Part shown: positions 1 to 11,357 of the stretch, piece by piece
Position numbering within the stretch: the first letter of the stretch is position 1
Layout: each line of letters starts with the position of its first letter
Assembly (NCBI GenBank): GCA_030704615.1
Contig: CM060731.1
Span: 1,736,001 to 1,800,000 of the forward strand
From: Takakia lepidozioides
Lineage: Eukaryota > Streptophyta > Takakiopsida > Takakiales > Takakiaceae
Length of the DNA stretch: 64,000 bases
Direction of reading: 5' to 3'
Notes under the pieces: generated by a model
Seen by the model: the letters and a program-made list of their open reading frames with translations, nothing else
Databases searched by the model: none
What the model was told of the DNA's origin: nothing
Position numbers and translations under genes: made by a program

Positions 1-1465
1 AAGTCCCTTGTGGTTGCAAGTCTCTTGTATATGGAGGTTCTTCATATTTCTCATCATGTTTGTCAAAGTTTATTCTCAGCTGCATCTCCCTTCCTCCATC
101 CTTCTCTTCATCCTTCGCGCCCATTCTTCCATTGTTTGCAGATTTTCCTCCTTCCCTTCTCAAATCTATTGCACCCAATTGTCTGCCATCTCTCAGCGAT
201 CCATTGACTTCCTCATTCGTTTTAGTCGTAGTAATGCCTTTGGGCTCACCCCATTGCTCCTTGAGGACCTTCTCCATACCATGGAGAGCAATATTAGATA
301 ACAAAGAACCATCCATTTTCTCTCCATTTTCCTTCAAAGACACGTCTACAATTATACTAACATTTTTCCCATTAGATTCTTTGTCATCAACACAATTCTG
401 TTTATCTTCCTCATTCCCTTTCCGTTTATCAATCCCCCCTTTAGTTTTTGTTTGTTCTTCACCACCTTCTACTTTTTTCGGTTGCTTGTTTTGTACATTT
501 GAAGACTTACTTCTTCCATCAATTTTTCCCCCTTTCACAATTCCCCCTCTGGTTCTCTCCTTCCGCTGAGCTTTGCCAACCCTTGCGACGACATCTGTCC
601 TTAACGACGGAGATGGAGTTACATTTCGTCCATGAGTCTTTTTCGAGGACAAACTCTCTTTGCAACTTTCCTTTGGGCCGCTCTTTCGCTCTTTCGGGGT
701 CGCAGGCTTTGTCTTGTCTGGACTGCCTTGCCCATCTTTCTTACATTTATCAACCGTCGACGGAATTTTAGTGCAAAAGTCCAAAGTTCGGCCATCATCC
801 TTGGGGTTGTTATCCACTTCCGGTACGCGCCGCGGTGCCTTGGACAAACCTTTGTTTGATCGTCCATTTTCCTTCTCGTTTTCCACTTCCGTCACCTCCT
901 GGTTGGACGAAGCACCTTGGCTGTCAACTTGTCCCTGCTCTTTTCCAGTCATTTTTACTGGACGGATCTGGGAGTCATTGTCGTTGTCATATGCATCCAG
1001 CTTTCTCTCGGCTTCTCCTGCCTCACGAAATAGTTTGGTCAAACAATTACGAATGAAGGGGGAGGAGTCCGCATCGATACTGGGTCGACCATCCTTCATG
1101 TTGAGGGTGACGATGATGGATTCATACGCTGGATCCTTGTTGCTATGAGAACCAAGACCAAGACTTTTGGAGATATTCACGGAACGATATGGATCAACGT
1201 GCTTCTTCCATCCGTCTCGTAAACCCTCGCACTGTGGGCGCGCAGGTCCACAAGTTGGGTCCTCCATCTCTTCCTTCCATTTTCCCATCTCAGCGCACTC
1301 AATTAGCAGCTCGCGTCCCGCAATGCATCCCTTACATTCTTCGAATGTACTCTCTTTTGAAATCTCGCAATGACCTCGGAGGTTCCACCCATATGTGCGA
1401 TCATACTCTGTGGCTTGTGTTTGTTCGTCCGTCTTGTCACAAGCAGCAAGTCGACTTCTATACAT
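1..1465 (-). CDS. Unrecognised Cys-rich/Lys-rich protein, open at the left edge
   Basis: I do not recognise this protein. A single minus-strand frame stays open from an ATG at 1465 to the window edge (about 488 codons), long for chance. The first 85 or so residues carry spaced cysteines and a histidine (His32, Cys33, Cys44, Cys47, Cys57, then two more near residues 72 and 80), which could bind a metal. After about residue 100 the chain becomes hydrophilic and low in complexity, rich in Lys, Glu, Gly, Ser and Asn with many basic clusters, as in nuclear or nucleic-acid-binding tails. The start is the first ATG after an in-frame stop, but an upstream exon is possible. The next frame on this strand (1989-2819) encodes a coiled coil, so both could belong to one transposon-borne or host gene. 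The setting is repeat-rich, so a transposon accessory protein is as likely as a host gene. Confidence 0.45.
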   Translation of the reverse strand, partial: MYRSRLAACDKTDEQTQATEYDRTYGWNLRGHCEISKESTFEECKGCIAGRELLIECAEMGKWKEEMEDPTCGPARPQCEGLRDGWKKHVDPYRSVNISKSLGLGSHSNKDPAYESIIVTLNMKDGRPSIDADSSPFIRNCLTKLFREAGEAERKLDAYDNDNDSQIRPVKMTGKEQGQVDSQGASSNQEVTEVENEKENGRSNKGLSKAPRRVPEVDNNPKDDGRTLDFCTKIPSTVDKCKKDGQGSPDKTKPATPKERKSGPKESCKESLSSKKTHGRNVTPSPSLRTDVVARVGKAQRKERTRGGIVKGGKIDGRSKSSNVQNKQPKKVEGGEEQTKTKGGIDKRKGNEEDKQNCVDDKESNGKNVSIIVDVSLKENGEKMDGSLLSNIALHGMEKVLKEQWGEPKGITTTKTNEEVNGSLRDGRQLGAIDLRREGGKSANNGRMGAKDEEKDGGREMQLRINFDKHDEKYEEPPYTRDLQPQGT

Positions 1466-1988
1466 CTCTCCTGCACTATTCGATATTGTTCACAAACAAG
1501 ATCCAAGAGAATGATAACAACTATCTTTTGTATTGCTAGAGAGAGACATAACTAGGGTTTGTACTCATTTTGTGTGGAGGAGGAGATATATTGTTAAGAT
1601 TCGAAGATGAAAATCATGATTATTGTTTGAAGAATACACTAAAAAAAAGGATACAAGACTCTTCTGCACTGCTTTGCACTTGGTTTATTCGTGATAATTT
1701 TAGAGCTAGGTGGATCGTAAGGGTTCACCCCCTTGGTTTCTCTTCACCCTCATGTAGGGGCATGGTTCCATTCTGACTACGGTGTGTGTGCCTTATAGTG
1801 TAACCGGGGTTTAATTTTTTTCCCCTTAATAAGTTTTAAATAAAAGTTAACCAGGGCCTCTGTTCCTGTTCTGTTAAAAAAAGAAAAAAGAAAATATACA
1901 GATATTTTCGTGATCTTTGTACCACAAATACTTCGTATGGCTTATTTATGTAGACAACTTAACATGCACAAATGTTTCTAGCGTCGTC
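1466..1988. other. No gene seen
   Basis: This spacer lies between two minus-strand reading frames. It is AT-rich with an A-rich run near 1876-1893. I see no coding frame, repeat unit or element end. It could be an intron or an intergenic gap. Confidence 0.3.
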
Positions 1989-2819
1989 TTACCTTGTACT
2001 GTCGCTAGTATGTGCAAGATAATCTCCAACCGAGTGTTCTAAATTTTGTTGGGGCTGACCCATCCACTCAACTTCATGTCTTGGCGAATATTGTGGTCTT
2101 TCCTTCTCAAATGAGTCTTCGTAGACAATTTTTTTCACGGATGTATCTGGTGTGCGTGGCGATGTTGGACAACACCCATTCCATTTGTGAGACAAGTTCT
2201 GTAATTTTTGTCTCAATTCATTCACCGAGGTTGTCTCTTCTCTAATTTCCATCTCCAACATTTTGATACATTTATGGAGATTTTGTGTGTGTTCTTCAGT
2301 GGCTTTGTAGATTCCATTAACGTGTCTTTGGCATTTGAGCAAATTATGTAGCCTATGCTCCCATTCCTCTTTAGACATGCTCTCAAGAGACTTTCCACCA
2401 TTATTAGTTTGAAAATCAGTCAATGACTGGCTTTCTTCCCTCAATCGTGCCATCTCGTTTCTTTGCTTTTGAATAGTATTTCTTAGAGTTGACTGTTGAT
2501 CAAGAATATGGCGGTTTTCCTCTAACAATCTTGAGTTTTCCTCGTAGGTTTTCAAGAGACAATTGTGGTTTTTGATCTTTTCAGCCATCAAACTACCACT
2601 CTTTTCTCTCAAATGATCTTCGTCAATCTCTAGCTGTCTCTTATTCTCAATGTTGCAATCGTAGGTGTTTGCCGCACACTCAAGGTCCCATATGCAATTG
2701 CGTAGTGCTTTTCCCATCTCTTCATTTCTCATCTCTTTGATGTCTTCCAAATCTTCTTCCCTCAATCTATGGTCCACCCACCTCGGCCGTGGTGGCCAAG
2801 TAAATTTGTGTTGGTTCAT
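1989..2819 (-). CDS. Unrecognised 276-residue coiled-coil protein
   Basis: The uninterrupted frame of 276 residues begins at an ATG at 2819 and ends at 1989. It opens with a short basic/aromatic segment (MNQHKFTWPPRPRW) and then is dominated by Glu, Lys, Arg, Leu, Asn and Gln in heptad-like spacing over roughly residues 18-210, so I predict a long alpha-helical coiled coil. The last 65 residues are Pro, Ser and Thr rich and probably disordered. No catalytic motif, zinc site or membrane segment is visible. A coiled coil of this composition suggests a structural or dimerisation role. It lies 0.5 kb from the Cys/Lys-rich frame on the same strand. I cannot tell a host gene from a transposon accessory ORF. 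Confidence 0.45.
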   Translation of the reverse strand: MNQHKFTWPPRPRWVDHRLREEDLEDIKEMRNEEMGKALRNCIWDLECAANTYDCNIENKRQLEIDEDHLREKSGSLMAEKIKNHNCLLKTYEENSRLLEENRHILDQQSTLRNTIQKQRNEMARLREESQSLTDFQTNNGGKSLESMSKEEWEHRLHNLLKCQRHVNGIYKATEEHTQNLHKCIKMLEMEIREETTSVNELRQKLQNLSHKWNGCCPTSPRTPDTSVKKIVYEDSFEKERPQYSPRHEVEWMGQPQQNLEHSVGDYLAHTSDSTR

Positions 2820-4334
2820 ACTATTTGGGTCCCAGGTAACTTGGATGATCTTTCAATTAAATTCCAAACCACTCTCAAATAATCTTCACAAACCTATTCT
2901 GCAATGTGACCCAACTATGACATTTGAACTCAAAAAGGAAAGTTTTGCAAGCTCTTCAATACTTGTGCTAATACATGCCAACGGTTGCAGCCTTCATATC
3001 AGTATACAGATGATTAATATTGTATCAGTGGATGGTGATGTCATTTTACAGGCTGATTGTCGACAAAAACAAAAGTAGAATCACACCCAAAGAAACGAGA
3101 GAGTAAGAGAGAGAAAGACATTGCGTTTGAGATGAACAGCAACAAATAGCAATGAAATCGTGATTGTGGCATTTACACGTTGTGATGGTCCCCAACAGGT
3201 AGGGATGTGAATAGATAGCTGGTGGACGAAGAGGTGGAGACAACATGAAAAGGTAGAAGAAGACTATGAACAAATGAAAACCATCCATCTCAACAATGTT
3301 ACCATCCATATGGATGAAGACCTTCACCTGGGCTGGCACGTTCGCAGTTTTCACAATCCCTGGCTGTTTTCTTGTCTGTGGGGCTTTGACGTCTTCACCA
3401 CTTTTTGTCCTTCTTGGCGCCCGGATCGACCCTTCCACCTGTCTTGGGTGCAATTGAATCAGAAGATTACAGCTTCCATACCCATGACGTCTCGACGGAC
3501 AACATTGTGACCACCCACTTTCTAGGAGTTCTCCCTTTCCGCTTTGTTTATGGTTAACATCTGTTGGAGGAGATTGAGCTGGAGTTCTTTAGATTCCATT
3601 GCCATGCCTTGAGTCCCTAGGTGTCTCTCTACCGTTTTTGACGTGTGCCATTCCATTTGTGACTGTGGACATTATTGACATCATTGAACTCGTTTCACTT
3701 GTTTGCTTTGGGGGCGTTGAAATGATATCCAATCTCTTCTACCCTCATCATCTCTCTCCTCTGCAACTGCCTCCGTTCCCCCTATGCCTTTCACTCTGAG
3801 TCCTCTCAATCCCATCTCTTGGACCCCGCCACATTTTCGCCATCTTTTAATTACCCCGAAAAGTTGTGTGCACAGTCTCCAAATTGGAAACGTAAGAGAA
3901 CCCGTGAGAAAGCAGAGCGCTCGGAGAGCTGCACTGGTGTGGATGAGGGCGCAGATGCCTGACAACGCAGCTGCACTAAAGTCTCCCGACCCTACAGATC
4001 TTAGCCATGTCAAGTGCGTCTCCTTCTCTCTGTCTCTCTCTCTCCACACACATGTGACTCGCTGCTGACACTCCCTCATCTGCTCGAGGGGATGCTCAAC
4101 ACAAACCATTTGGCCCTGGCACCGACATTGTGTCTGATTCAGTCGAGGAGGATGATGCCAGAATTGATCTCAAATGCATCAGATATTGACAATTCATCAT
4201 CCTCTCGGCAGAAAAACCTAGGGGGTTGAATTGAAGCTGCGATTGTCTATATGATCGTTTCTTGACGTAGCGAGCAATGACAGTGATAGAACCAGTCGCT
4301 CTACCGAGGCTCCGAGGAATGGTTCACCACAGAA
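2820..4334. other. No firm gene; scattered short frames
   Basis: Several frames of 60-140 codons exist on both strands, but none shows a domain, consistent splice phases or codon pattern I can defend. A minus-strand stretch at about 3290-3450 reads smoothly and could be an exon. A (TC)n run lies near 4024-4048. I make no gene call here. Confidence 0.25.
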
Positions 4335-4446
4335 GATTGTACTCATAATGCCGCAGCCTTGTGGCCATAGACCCCGCGTCCAGTTTGGACAGAAGCAGAA
4401 AGAACAGACATTACCTTCGTGAGAGGCCCACTCCAGTAGACTTACC
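4335..4446 (-). mobile_element. LINE 3' end, severely 5' truncated
   Basis: This stretch is the reverse complement of the last 110 bases or so of the LINE at 61130-62495, including the ending ATGAGTACAAT and the preceding segment that encodes a conserved 'GVNGHKA'-like tail. It is more diverged than the copy at 14481-14704. Truncation at the 5' side is the usual result of target-primed reverse transcription. I could not find a convincing target-site duplication around it. Confidence 0.7.
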
Positions 4447-4891
4447 TTGATACCTTCGGGTAATGCTCTGACAATCGATGGGCATACAGCAGGGTGGAAC
4501 AAGAGAGAAAGACATAGGGGGGGGTGGTGGTGGGGGGAACTTTCGACAGGTTCCATGAAGGACACAAGGTGTTGCTCAAGAGAGCTATGGCTGTACTTGC
4601 CCCAGGTGGTGTCCTGGTGGTTGGGATTACCATTGGCCCGCTCCTTTCTCACAAGATGCTCCCGGAAGTTTAGTCCACTAACCCCTCCCTCTCTTACATT
4701 GTCACTGCTTATCAGTATATAATGTGACACATTGGAAGTATACAATTGTTCAATACGTATACAATATACTGATGCAGTGCAACTTGGTGTTCAGTCAGTA
4801 TGATATGATAGTTCAGCAGTATATAATTCAGTATACATACATCAGGTTATCTTCACCTGTCCTCATATTGTTGTTGTTGTTTTTTTTGCAG

Positions 4892-7151
4892 ACTCAATTA
4901 TTCATGACATTCAAGGAAAAATTTCCAGATGTTGAGGTGGGGCAAAAGATTTTTGAATACCTTAAACCCTTCTATGTGAAGAAATTGAAGGACAGACTTG
5001 TGTGTTGTTGCATTTATCACGTGGAGATGGTCTATCTTAAGGAAGCTATTAATTCCTGAGACAGATATCCTCCACCATCCATGGACCGTAATGTGGGTGT
5101 GACTGTCGTGATATTTGCACGTCAAGTGATCCACGTGCTGTCAATGTTACCTGCAATGCCGATGATCATGTCATCCACTCCATAGGAGAGTTATGTGAAT
5201 CAGTTTTGTGCCCAAAGCCTGGCATAACCTCAATTGTGTGATGGGGAGGTGTGTGCATTGTGGAGTTCACAAGCTCCCACTTTGCCCACTTGAGGAACTG
5301 CCAATGACACCTTTGGAGACTGAGGGCAACAACATTCTAGAGTTTGGGATGGTTTGATGGATATCAACCCATATAGCAGATCCGTACTCCAAGGCAGGTC
5401 TAATAACGCGACAAAGAAAGAGAAGTAATTGGGTTTGATGACGAGGGGAATGCCAAAAAACGGGTGAAGATGAAATTTCTAGAGAGCCCTGCCCCCGTTA
5501 TTGTCTCTTACTTGAAAGTCAAGCTGAAAGAGTTTGTTGCATAATTTTAGTGCACAGTGGGAAGACAAGCAGTTCAGAGAGTGCTTAAGGACTTTCCCTT
5601 TAGATACGGTGGTGTCAGTTATTGATTTTGTTGAGAATTACAGCTTCAAGGAGCAAACGAGATCCAATCTATGCATTGGTTTTCCGACCAAAGAGAATTC
5701 TGGTCCATATAACCTACTTTCATGCAGTGGGAAGTGATACTACAGAAGATGGGGACATGAACATAACGAAGGTTACCCATTTCTACCTCTCCGATGATCG
5801 TGAACATGATACCCTCTTTGTGCAACATGCTTTCAGGTATTGTTGATAGTGCTTTTTGTTACATGATTAGGATTTTCGTATTTGCTGCATGTTAATAGTT
5901 GGGCTGTGCCTACATTAGTCAGTTTAATAGGCAAAAATGTTTCCCTGCAAGGAGGAGGAAGAACAATGGATTTTCATTTTGCCGAATAGGCCCTTGTCTC
6001 TTGTATTAATTTGGGTATTGGGCTTTATATGGTGCAGGCTACATCTAAAATGGTCCAGTGATAATGGAATCAATTTCTCTCGACACTGAGTGTGGTCAGA
6101 TGGTGCAGCTTCACAATTCAAAAGTAGACGAGCTTTCTACTTCGTGGCAAAATACCCATCGATTTTGGGTGGTGTGCAAATGCTCTGGAGTTTTTTCGGA
6201 TCTGGGCATGGCAAAGGGGAACATGACGGTCAAGGAGCAGTAATAAAAAATGCACTCAGTCGGGAGCAGTTGAAGACAGACGGAGCAAAGCTACAAAATG
6301 CGAAAAATGCAGCCTCATGTTTAAGGACAAATTGGTCTGAAGGGGCAATCTCTTCCTATAATGGAGGGGGGAATCAGCACATTGCTAGGGTATATTGGGA
6401 GGTTGAGGAAGGTGAAGTTGACCGCTCCCATGCTTTTGATTGCGAGGAAATAAAAGGAGTGAGGTCGTTCCACTCTGTGTTGGGTTTTAGTGAGCAAAAT
6501 CCAACACTATTGAGGGTTAGAGCATTTGCATGTTTTTGTCCTTACTGTATTGATGGTGATTGGGATAAATGCGAGAATGTGAGCCATGCTGGATCTTGGA
6601 AGTTAATATCACTAGTCGCCCTATCAAATCAACGACTAGGTCACCTTGATGAAGAGAACCCCGAAGCACAGTACAGGGGTCATCATGACAGGTTATCAGA
6701 TTTGTTGCAAGTGGGTGATCATTTTGCTGTTAAGGCGGCTGAAGGAAACAGTGAGGGAGATCACTTTTGGATCATCCTATGTGAGAAGGAAAAGTATGTG
6801 CTAGATATTGGCTTCACAGATGGATGGGGAAACAAATTTGAAGCCGGGGAGGTGGTGGTGATCGGCAGGTCAGAATACCTTGATGCACCTTACAACCTTT
6901 TCCATTAATTGGTATCATTCTATGACACGTTTTGAAAATCAATCAGTGCTAATGTATATGAGCATGTAAATCATATGTGCAGATATTATGAGAGATATGG
7001 CCGCGATGAACGGCACCACAGATTGTGTAAAGATGCCCTCCCGAGGGCTCGAAAGAGGAAGAAAGGATTGTTCTCCCCCAAAGATACAGATGGCGTCGCT
7101 TCTTCAACTCGATTCCAATCAACTTCAAGCTTTAAAATCCATGTTAAGTGA
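4892..7151 (+). pseudogene. Broken DDE-like transposase gene (SDG..SQFK / HGKG..D family)
   Basis: The protein resembles large uncharacterised transposase-like proteins. In order, I see a Cys-rich segment (CDCRDIC, near 5097), a second one (MGRCVHCGVHKLPLCP, near 5240), an Asp-containing block (VIDFVENYSFKEQ), a block ending DDREHDTLFVQHAF, then WSDGAASQFKSR and HGKGEHDGQGAVIK, and finally a Cys-rich region (CFCPYCIDGDWDKCEN) and a basic tail. The spaced Asp residues suggest a DDE/D nuclease fold. Intron phases still fit: donor 5837 to acceptor 6037 and donor 6869 to acceptor 6982 both rejoin the frame. An upstream acceptor lies at 4891. Lesions are a stop after 'KEAINS' near 5057, a frameshift near 5220, two frameshifts near 5660-5700, an in-frame TGA just before the WSDG motif, and a LINE-derived patch at 5355-5420. 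The gene is therefore a recent relic. I do not know its superfamily name. Confidence 0.7.
5355..5420 (-). mobile_element. 60-bp internal LINE fragment inside the transposase relic
   Basis: About 60 bases here are the near-identical reverse complement of 61494-61552, the part of the LINE coding for '[14 protein letters not shown]'. Only the interior of the element is present, with neither its 3' end nor a tail, so it does not look like a normal truncated insertion. It interrupts the transposase reading frame. Confidence 0.7.
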
Positions 7152-7191
7152 GGACCCTCACCTGGTCCCATCACATGCAATCAGAAACAGT

Positions 7192-8830
7192 TTAGTTAGA
7201 GACGACGTGGAACCCCAGGTGAATCGCAGGTCTCACGCTTGTTATCGCTGTACAACATGCAATACAAAGCAGGGCCAGAAAGGAAACAGAGCATATGCAA
7301 GCCAATACCTTGATGGCTTGTGGAAGAGAGGCCCGCGCCATAGCTCTCAAGACCAGCAAACAAGAATGCACAACAAAATGTACAAAGCATGCACAAAGAA
7401 AGTGAATCCTGGGTTGATGTTCTCTATCCCGTGGTGGATAGTCATCTCGTGGCCTCTGATAACGACTACCCATATTGTATTGTCTTGGTCCATCCGATTC
7501 TCCCCGTCGGACTTGGACTTGGTGTACCCCCACCTGTCGTGTATACCCACTCTTCTTGACCCGTTGATTGTAAATACAATGGGTGGTATTATGATTGTTC
7601 ATATGACAAATATTACAATATTTGTTTTTCATGTGGCATTCTGTTGCCAAGTGTCCTGCAGTCTTGCATTTGTGACACCATGTTGCCTTTCGTGGCCCTT
7701 CATCATTAAAATTCTTGATAGCCTCTGCTATCTTTTGATCCAAAGTGGTTTTGTCAATCACTTATTTCTTCTTTTGCTTGGGTTTTTCTTCATCATCAGA
7801 GTCTTCTTCTTCCAAGGGATCCTTGGAATCTTTACTTCTGCTCTGATGAAATCCCAATTCCAATTTCTTTGCAGTTCCTACTGCTTCAGCCAAAGTGTTG
7901 TTAGGCATGACTGTAACCATGGTTACATATTCAGGACGAAGTCCGTTGATGAACCATGATTTTTGCAAGTCATCACCTGGTGCTTGAGGTAGCTTCCTGT
8001 GAAGATTTCAGAGTGGATTTGTTGGATCTATATCATTCTTGAAATGCGGCTCTCATATCCGCCCAATCTGCAAAGTGATTGGTTGGAAAGGTTGCCAACC
8101 ATTCAATGCCTTTTCTGGCCACTGAACAAGGAAATAATCGGATCTTTTTTTGGTCTGTTGCTTCATTGTGCACATGTTCTCAAATTGATTAAGATGGATA
8201 TCCGGATCAGATTTTCTATCATATAAAGGAAACGGCGGTCTGGTTTTGTTTGCTGCTAAAGCCATTGGTGCTGCTGGTGCAACCGGTTGTTGGGATTGTC
8301 AAGGCTAGTGGTGTTGGTGTTTGTCTTCCAAACAATGATTCAAAACTAGGAGGTCCTTTTCCCAATGATAGTCGTCTTCCAGATGTTGTCTCTACTAAAC
8401 TTAATGAATCTTTAAAAGCTTTGAGTGCACTCCTGGTTATCCTTTCTGGAGAAGTAGTTTCATTTTTTTCACCTTCTTCACTCAGAATATTCTCAAATCT
8501 TTCTTCCAATATTTCAGCAATCGATTTGGACTTGTTACTGTAGAAGGTCCTTCAGATCTTTCTTGTAGTAACCATTCGCCAAGTGCATTACTTGCAACTC
8601 CTTCTGGTGTAGTGTTCTCACTTTCCAAAGATCCGATTTCTTGATCTTCTGGTTTATCACTATCAATTTGTCTTGATATCTCACCTTGAATAATATTCAA
8701 GTTTTGTAATTCCGGGAACTCTTTTTCTCAACCGAGCTTCCCTTTCTACAACATATTTCTCTATTCTTTCAACTCTATCTTGCTTAGCTTTGTCCTTAAT
8801 TTCCTCATTCATTCCCACATCATATACAAA
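7192..8830 (-). pseudogene. Decayed retrotransposon Gag with two CCHC zinc knuckles
   Basis: Reading right to left, fragments in different frames make up one Gag-like protein. A Glu/Lys/Arg-rich start (near 8830-8700) is followed by an acidic linker, a capsid-like segment (PPFPLYDRKSDPDIHLNQFE near 8230), then 'WFINGLRPEYVTMV' (near 7950), a Lys/Glu linker and two CX2CX4HX4C knuckles (CHKCKTAGHLATEC and CNICHMNNHNTTHC near 7660). The order capsid-linker-knuckles is that of LTR-retrotransposon Gag. Damage includes several frameshifts between 8700 and 7960 and an in-frame TAA at 7762-7764. I see no protease, reverse transcriptase or integrase next to it and no LTR pair, so only a Gag remnant is left. 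Confidence 0.7.
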
Positions 8831-8995
8831 ATTCCTTTTCAGCACCCTTTAATAAGCTTTGGTATGTCAGTAAAGAAAATTATAGTGGTCTCTACCATTT
8901 CTCCAAGATTTACACTATCTTGCCAGAATCCGTATCACGACTTAATTTTCCTTTACTGATTGATCACAAATCTTTTAATGGGCATCATAGAAGCA

Positions 8996-9494
8996 GTGGA
9001 GTACTGGATACCCAAGGACTTATTACAAGTCAGATACACTAAGAAAGACAAATGGTATTATTGCATGCTTTGCCGCCAAATGGTCATTGGAATGAGCATT
9101 TTTGCACACACTCAAAGAAGCGGCAATGTTTTCCAGAATAGCGCTTTGTTCTATCTTTTTTGGTTCGACGTGGTGAAATAGTCGAAATACTCCAGGATGT
9201 GCCTTGATTTTCTCCCAAATGTCCTGTAAAGCTGTGAGTCCCAATCGTGTCCTCCATGTTTGCAACTATGGCCGTTGCCAACAGTTGCTTCCGACGTTCA
9301 GACCTGTCATGTAAATCAGTGTTATTTGGTGCCCCTGTCTCCTCGCGCAGCCTCCTTTCTTTTGCCCTAGCTCGTTGTTCCCTCTTCTTGAAAGCTTGCA
9401 CACGGAGACGCTCCCTCTCTAATTCCTCGTTGGCTTCAGTACGCCTTCTACGCCCGTCACTTGGCCGCCGGTTTCTACCTCCTCTTGAAACCAT
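8996..9494 (-). CDS. Unrecognised Arg/Glu-rich reading frame, probably broken
   Basis: From an ATG at 9494 the frame encodes a strongly basic, helix-prone segment (RRRRTEANEELERERLRVQ and on) for about 75 residues, then 'ATAIVANMEDTIGT'. After about 9265 the plausible coding frame shifts (RLGLTALQDIWEKIKAHPGVF onward), so at least one frameshift or a missed intron is present. I recognise no domain. It sits upstream, in the same orientation, of the Gag relic and could be part of that element or of another transposon. Confidence 0.35.
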
Positions 9495-9556
9495 CTCTCT
9501 AAACTTCTTCTACCTAAACCCTATGTTGTATAACAAAGATCCATCATCGTTGTGAG

Positions 9557-9645
9557 CTCCAAACGCAAGCTTAGTTGACTTTCAGAGGCAGGGAGAGTGA
9601 AGCTCCAAACGCAGGATTGAGTTTCAGAGACAGGGAGACACTAAG
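9557..9645 (+). repeat. Imperfect tandem duplication of about 45 bp
   Basis: Two adjacent copies share 'AGCTCCAAACGCA' followed by 'TTTCAGAGGCAGGGAGA' or 'TTTCAGAGACAGGGAGA'. The first copy has a short extra segment. It lies just upstream of the first CACTA remnant and has no visible coding role. Confidence 0.6.
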
Positions 9646-9835
9646 TAAGAAGACGAGCAACAAACGATAAGAGCCCTCGCAAAGTTGTCCCTTCTCTCGT
9701 GTTATGTGGCACATTGTAAGAGGCCCAAATTATATCAACAAATCATATATAGCCACGCAATTTTTTTTTCCTATTTTATTATTCTAATTTTATATATTAT
9801 ATACTTGATCCACATACTGTACGCAAGTATATGTA

Positions 9836-11357
9836 ATGGTAAAGTATAAGAAAATAGTATACAAAAGTATACAAAAATTTCACCAAATGCACTCTAGCAT
9901 ACATTGGCCCATGCATTGTGAAAAGAACGTGACGGAGAACATAATGAAGACTATCTTCGGAGAAAAAGACACCTGCATGAAAGTTCGGCGTGATCTGGAA
10001 TTGGGCATTCGAAGGCCTCTGTGGTTACAACGCCATCCCACCAGAGTCGATACATTGGTAATGCCTGATGCGCCATATGTGCTCACAAACCCAGAACAGT
10101 AGGTGTTCTCGGACATTGTCACCAATCTGAAAGTGCCCACTGGCTATGCCTCTGCTTTCAAAAAGCATGTGGTCAAACAGAAGTTGAGCCAATTGAAGTC
10201 ACATGATTATCATGTGCTCATGCATCAGATTCTCCCTCTTGCGCTATGAGGGTTAATGGCGCCAGGGGTTCGCAATGCCATACTAAGAGTGTCTCGTGTA
10301 TTTCGCAAGCTCTGTGCAAAATTAATTGATCCAACCGAGCATGAGGAATTGAAGAAGGAGGTGGCACTGACTCTTTGTGTTATGGAGAAAGAATTTCCAC
10401 CCTCTTTTTTTGATGTTATGACGCATTTACTCATCCACTTGGTTGATGAGCTAGATTTGTGTGGGCCTGTAGTTTCTCGGTGGATGTACCCAGTGGAGAG
10501 AGCAATGAAGGATTTTCAAGGTATGTGCAAAACCTGACAAAGCCCGAGGGCAGTATGGCGGAGGGCTACGTGTTTGACGAGGCATTGGGATTTTCTATGG
10601 AGTACTTGTCTTCTGTTGATGCTACTAGGCGGAGAGTGTGGGATGCAGGAGATGAGGAATCAGTTTTGGGTTGGATGTTGGAAGGTGCTGGCAAAGCACG
10701 GAGGTTGACTGCAGAATTGTTGCACCTTGTCCACGACTACGTCATTTACAATCATCCTAGTTTGAGCAGCATGCTAGAGTAAGTGCCCCCCCCCCGTGGA
10801 TGACTGAAGTTCAGGACCATATGGGTATGCTTGTGTATGCTTTGTATTCGTGGGGATGCTGTTGTTCCTCCATTTGCTGCAGGTGTTGAAGTCACATTCT
10901 GATGTGGTGGTGCGTGCTTGGCAGGTCATACGAGTTGGAGAAATCCCGTGTGGACACTGCAAATGCTGCTAATCCAAGCAAGATCCATGCTCTCCCCCAC
11001 TTTGCAGAATGGCTATTAATGGCTATGTGCGTGCATGTGTCGAGTGATGCCAACCATGCATCTGATTCAGTCAACCAGGAATTGTTGGACATGTCCGAAC
11101 CCCCATCATTCACCGCAACATCATACAAGAGCATGTCGGCTTATGGAAACCACTTCAGGGTTACTTCAGATTTCATGAACTGTCCCTTTGTGACATATGA
11201 CTCAGGTGTGTTAACAATTTTCCAACATGAATCTACTGGCATTTCAGGTGAACAGGTCGTGGAAAGCGTACGTTATGTTGGTGTCATAAAAGAGATTCTA
11301 CAACTGGATTATGGTTCTACACACATGACGAGCCCTGAGCGCGCGCGGTCAGGGTGA
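9836..11357 (+). pseudogene. CACTA transposase (TNP2) C-terminal remnant, DUF4218 and DUF4216 blocks
   Basis: This is the C-terminal half of an En/Spm (CACTA) transposase, which cuts and pastes the element by recognising its ends. Landmarks: 'MHCEKNVTENIMKTIFGE' near 9915, 'LKSHDYHVLMHQILPLAL' near 10195 (the TNP2 'KSHD-H-LM' block), the DUF4218 core 'EKEFPPSFFDVMTHLLIHLV' near 10385 with 'GPVVSRWMYPVERAMKDF', 'GSMAEGYVFDEALGF', and a DUF4216-like end with 'YDSGVLTIFQHES' and 'VRYVGVIKEILQLDYGS'. Frames are broken by TAG at 10100, TGA near 10247, a frameshift near 10520 and a stop after 'SSMLE' near 10780. The N-terminal half with the catalytic residues is missing, so it cannot act on its own. 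Confidence 0.85.
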
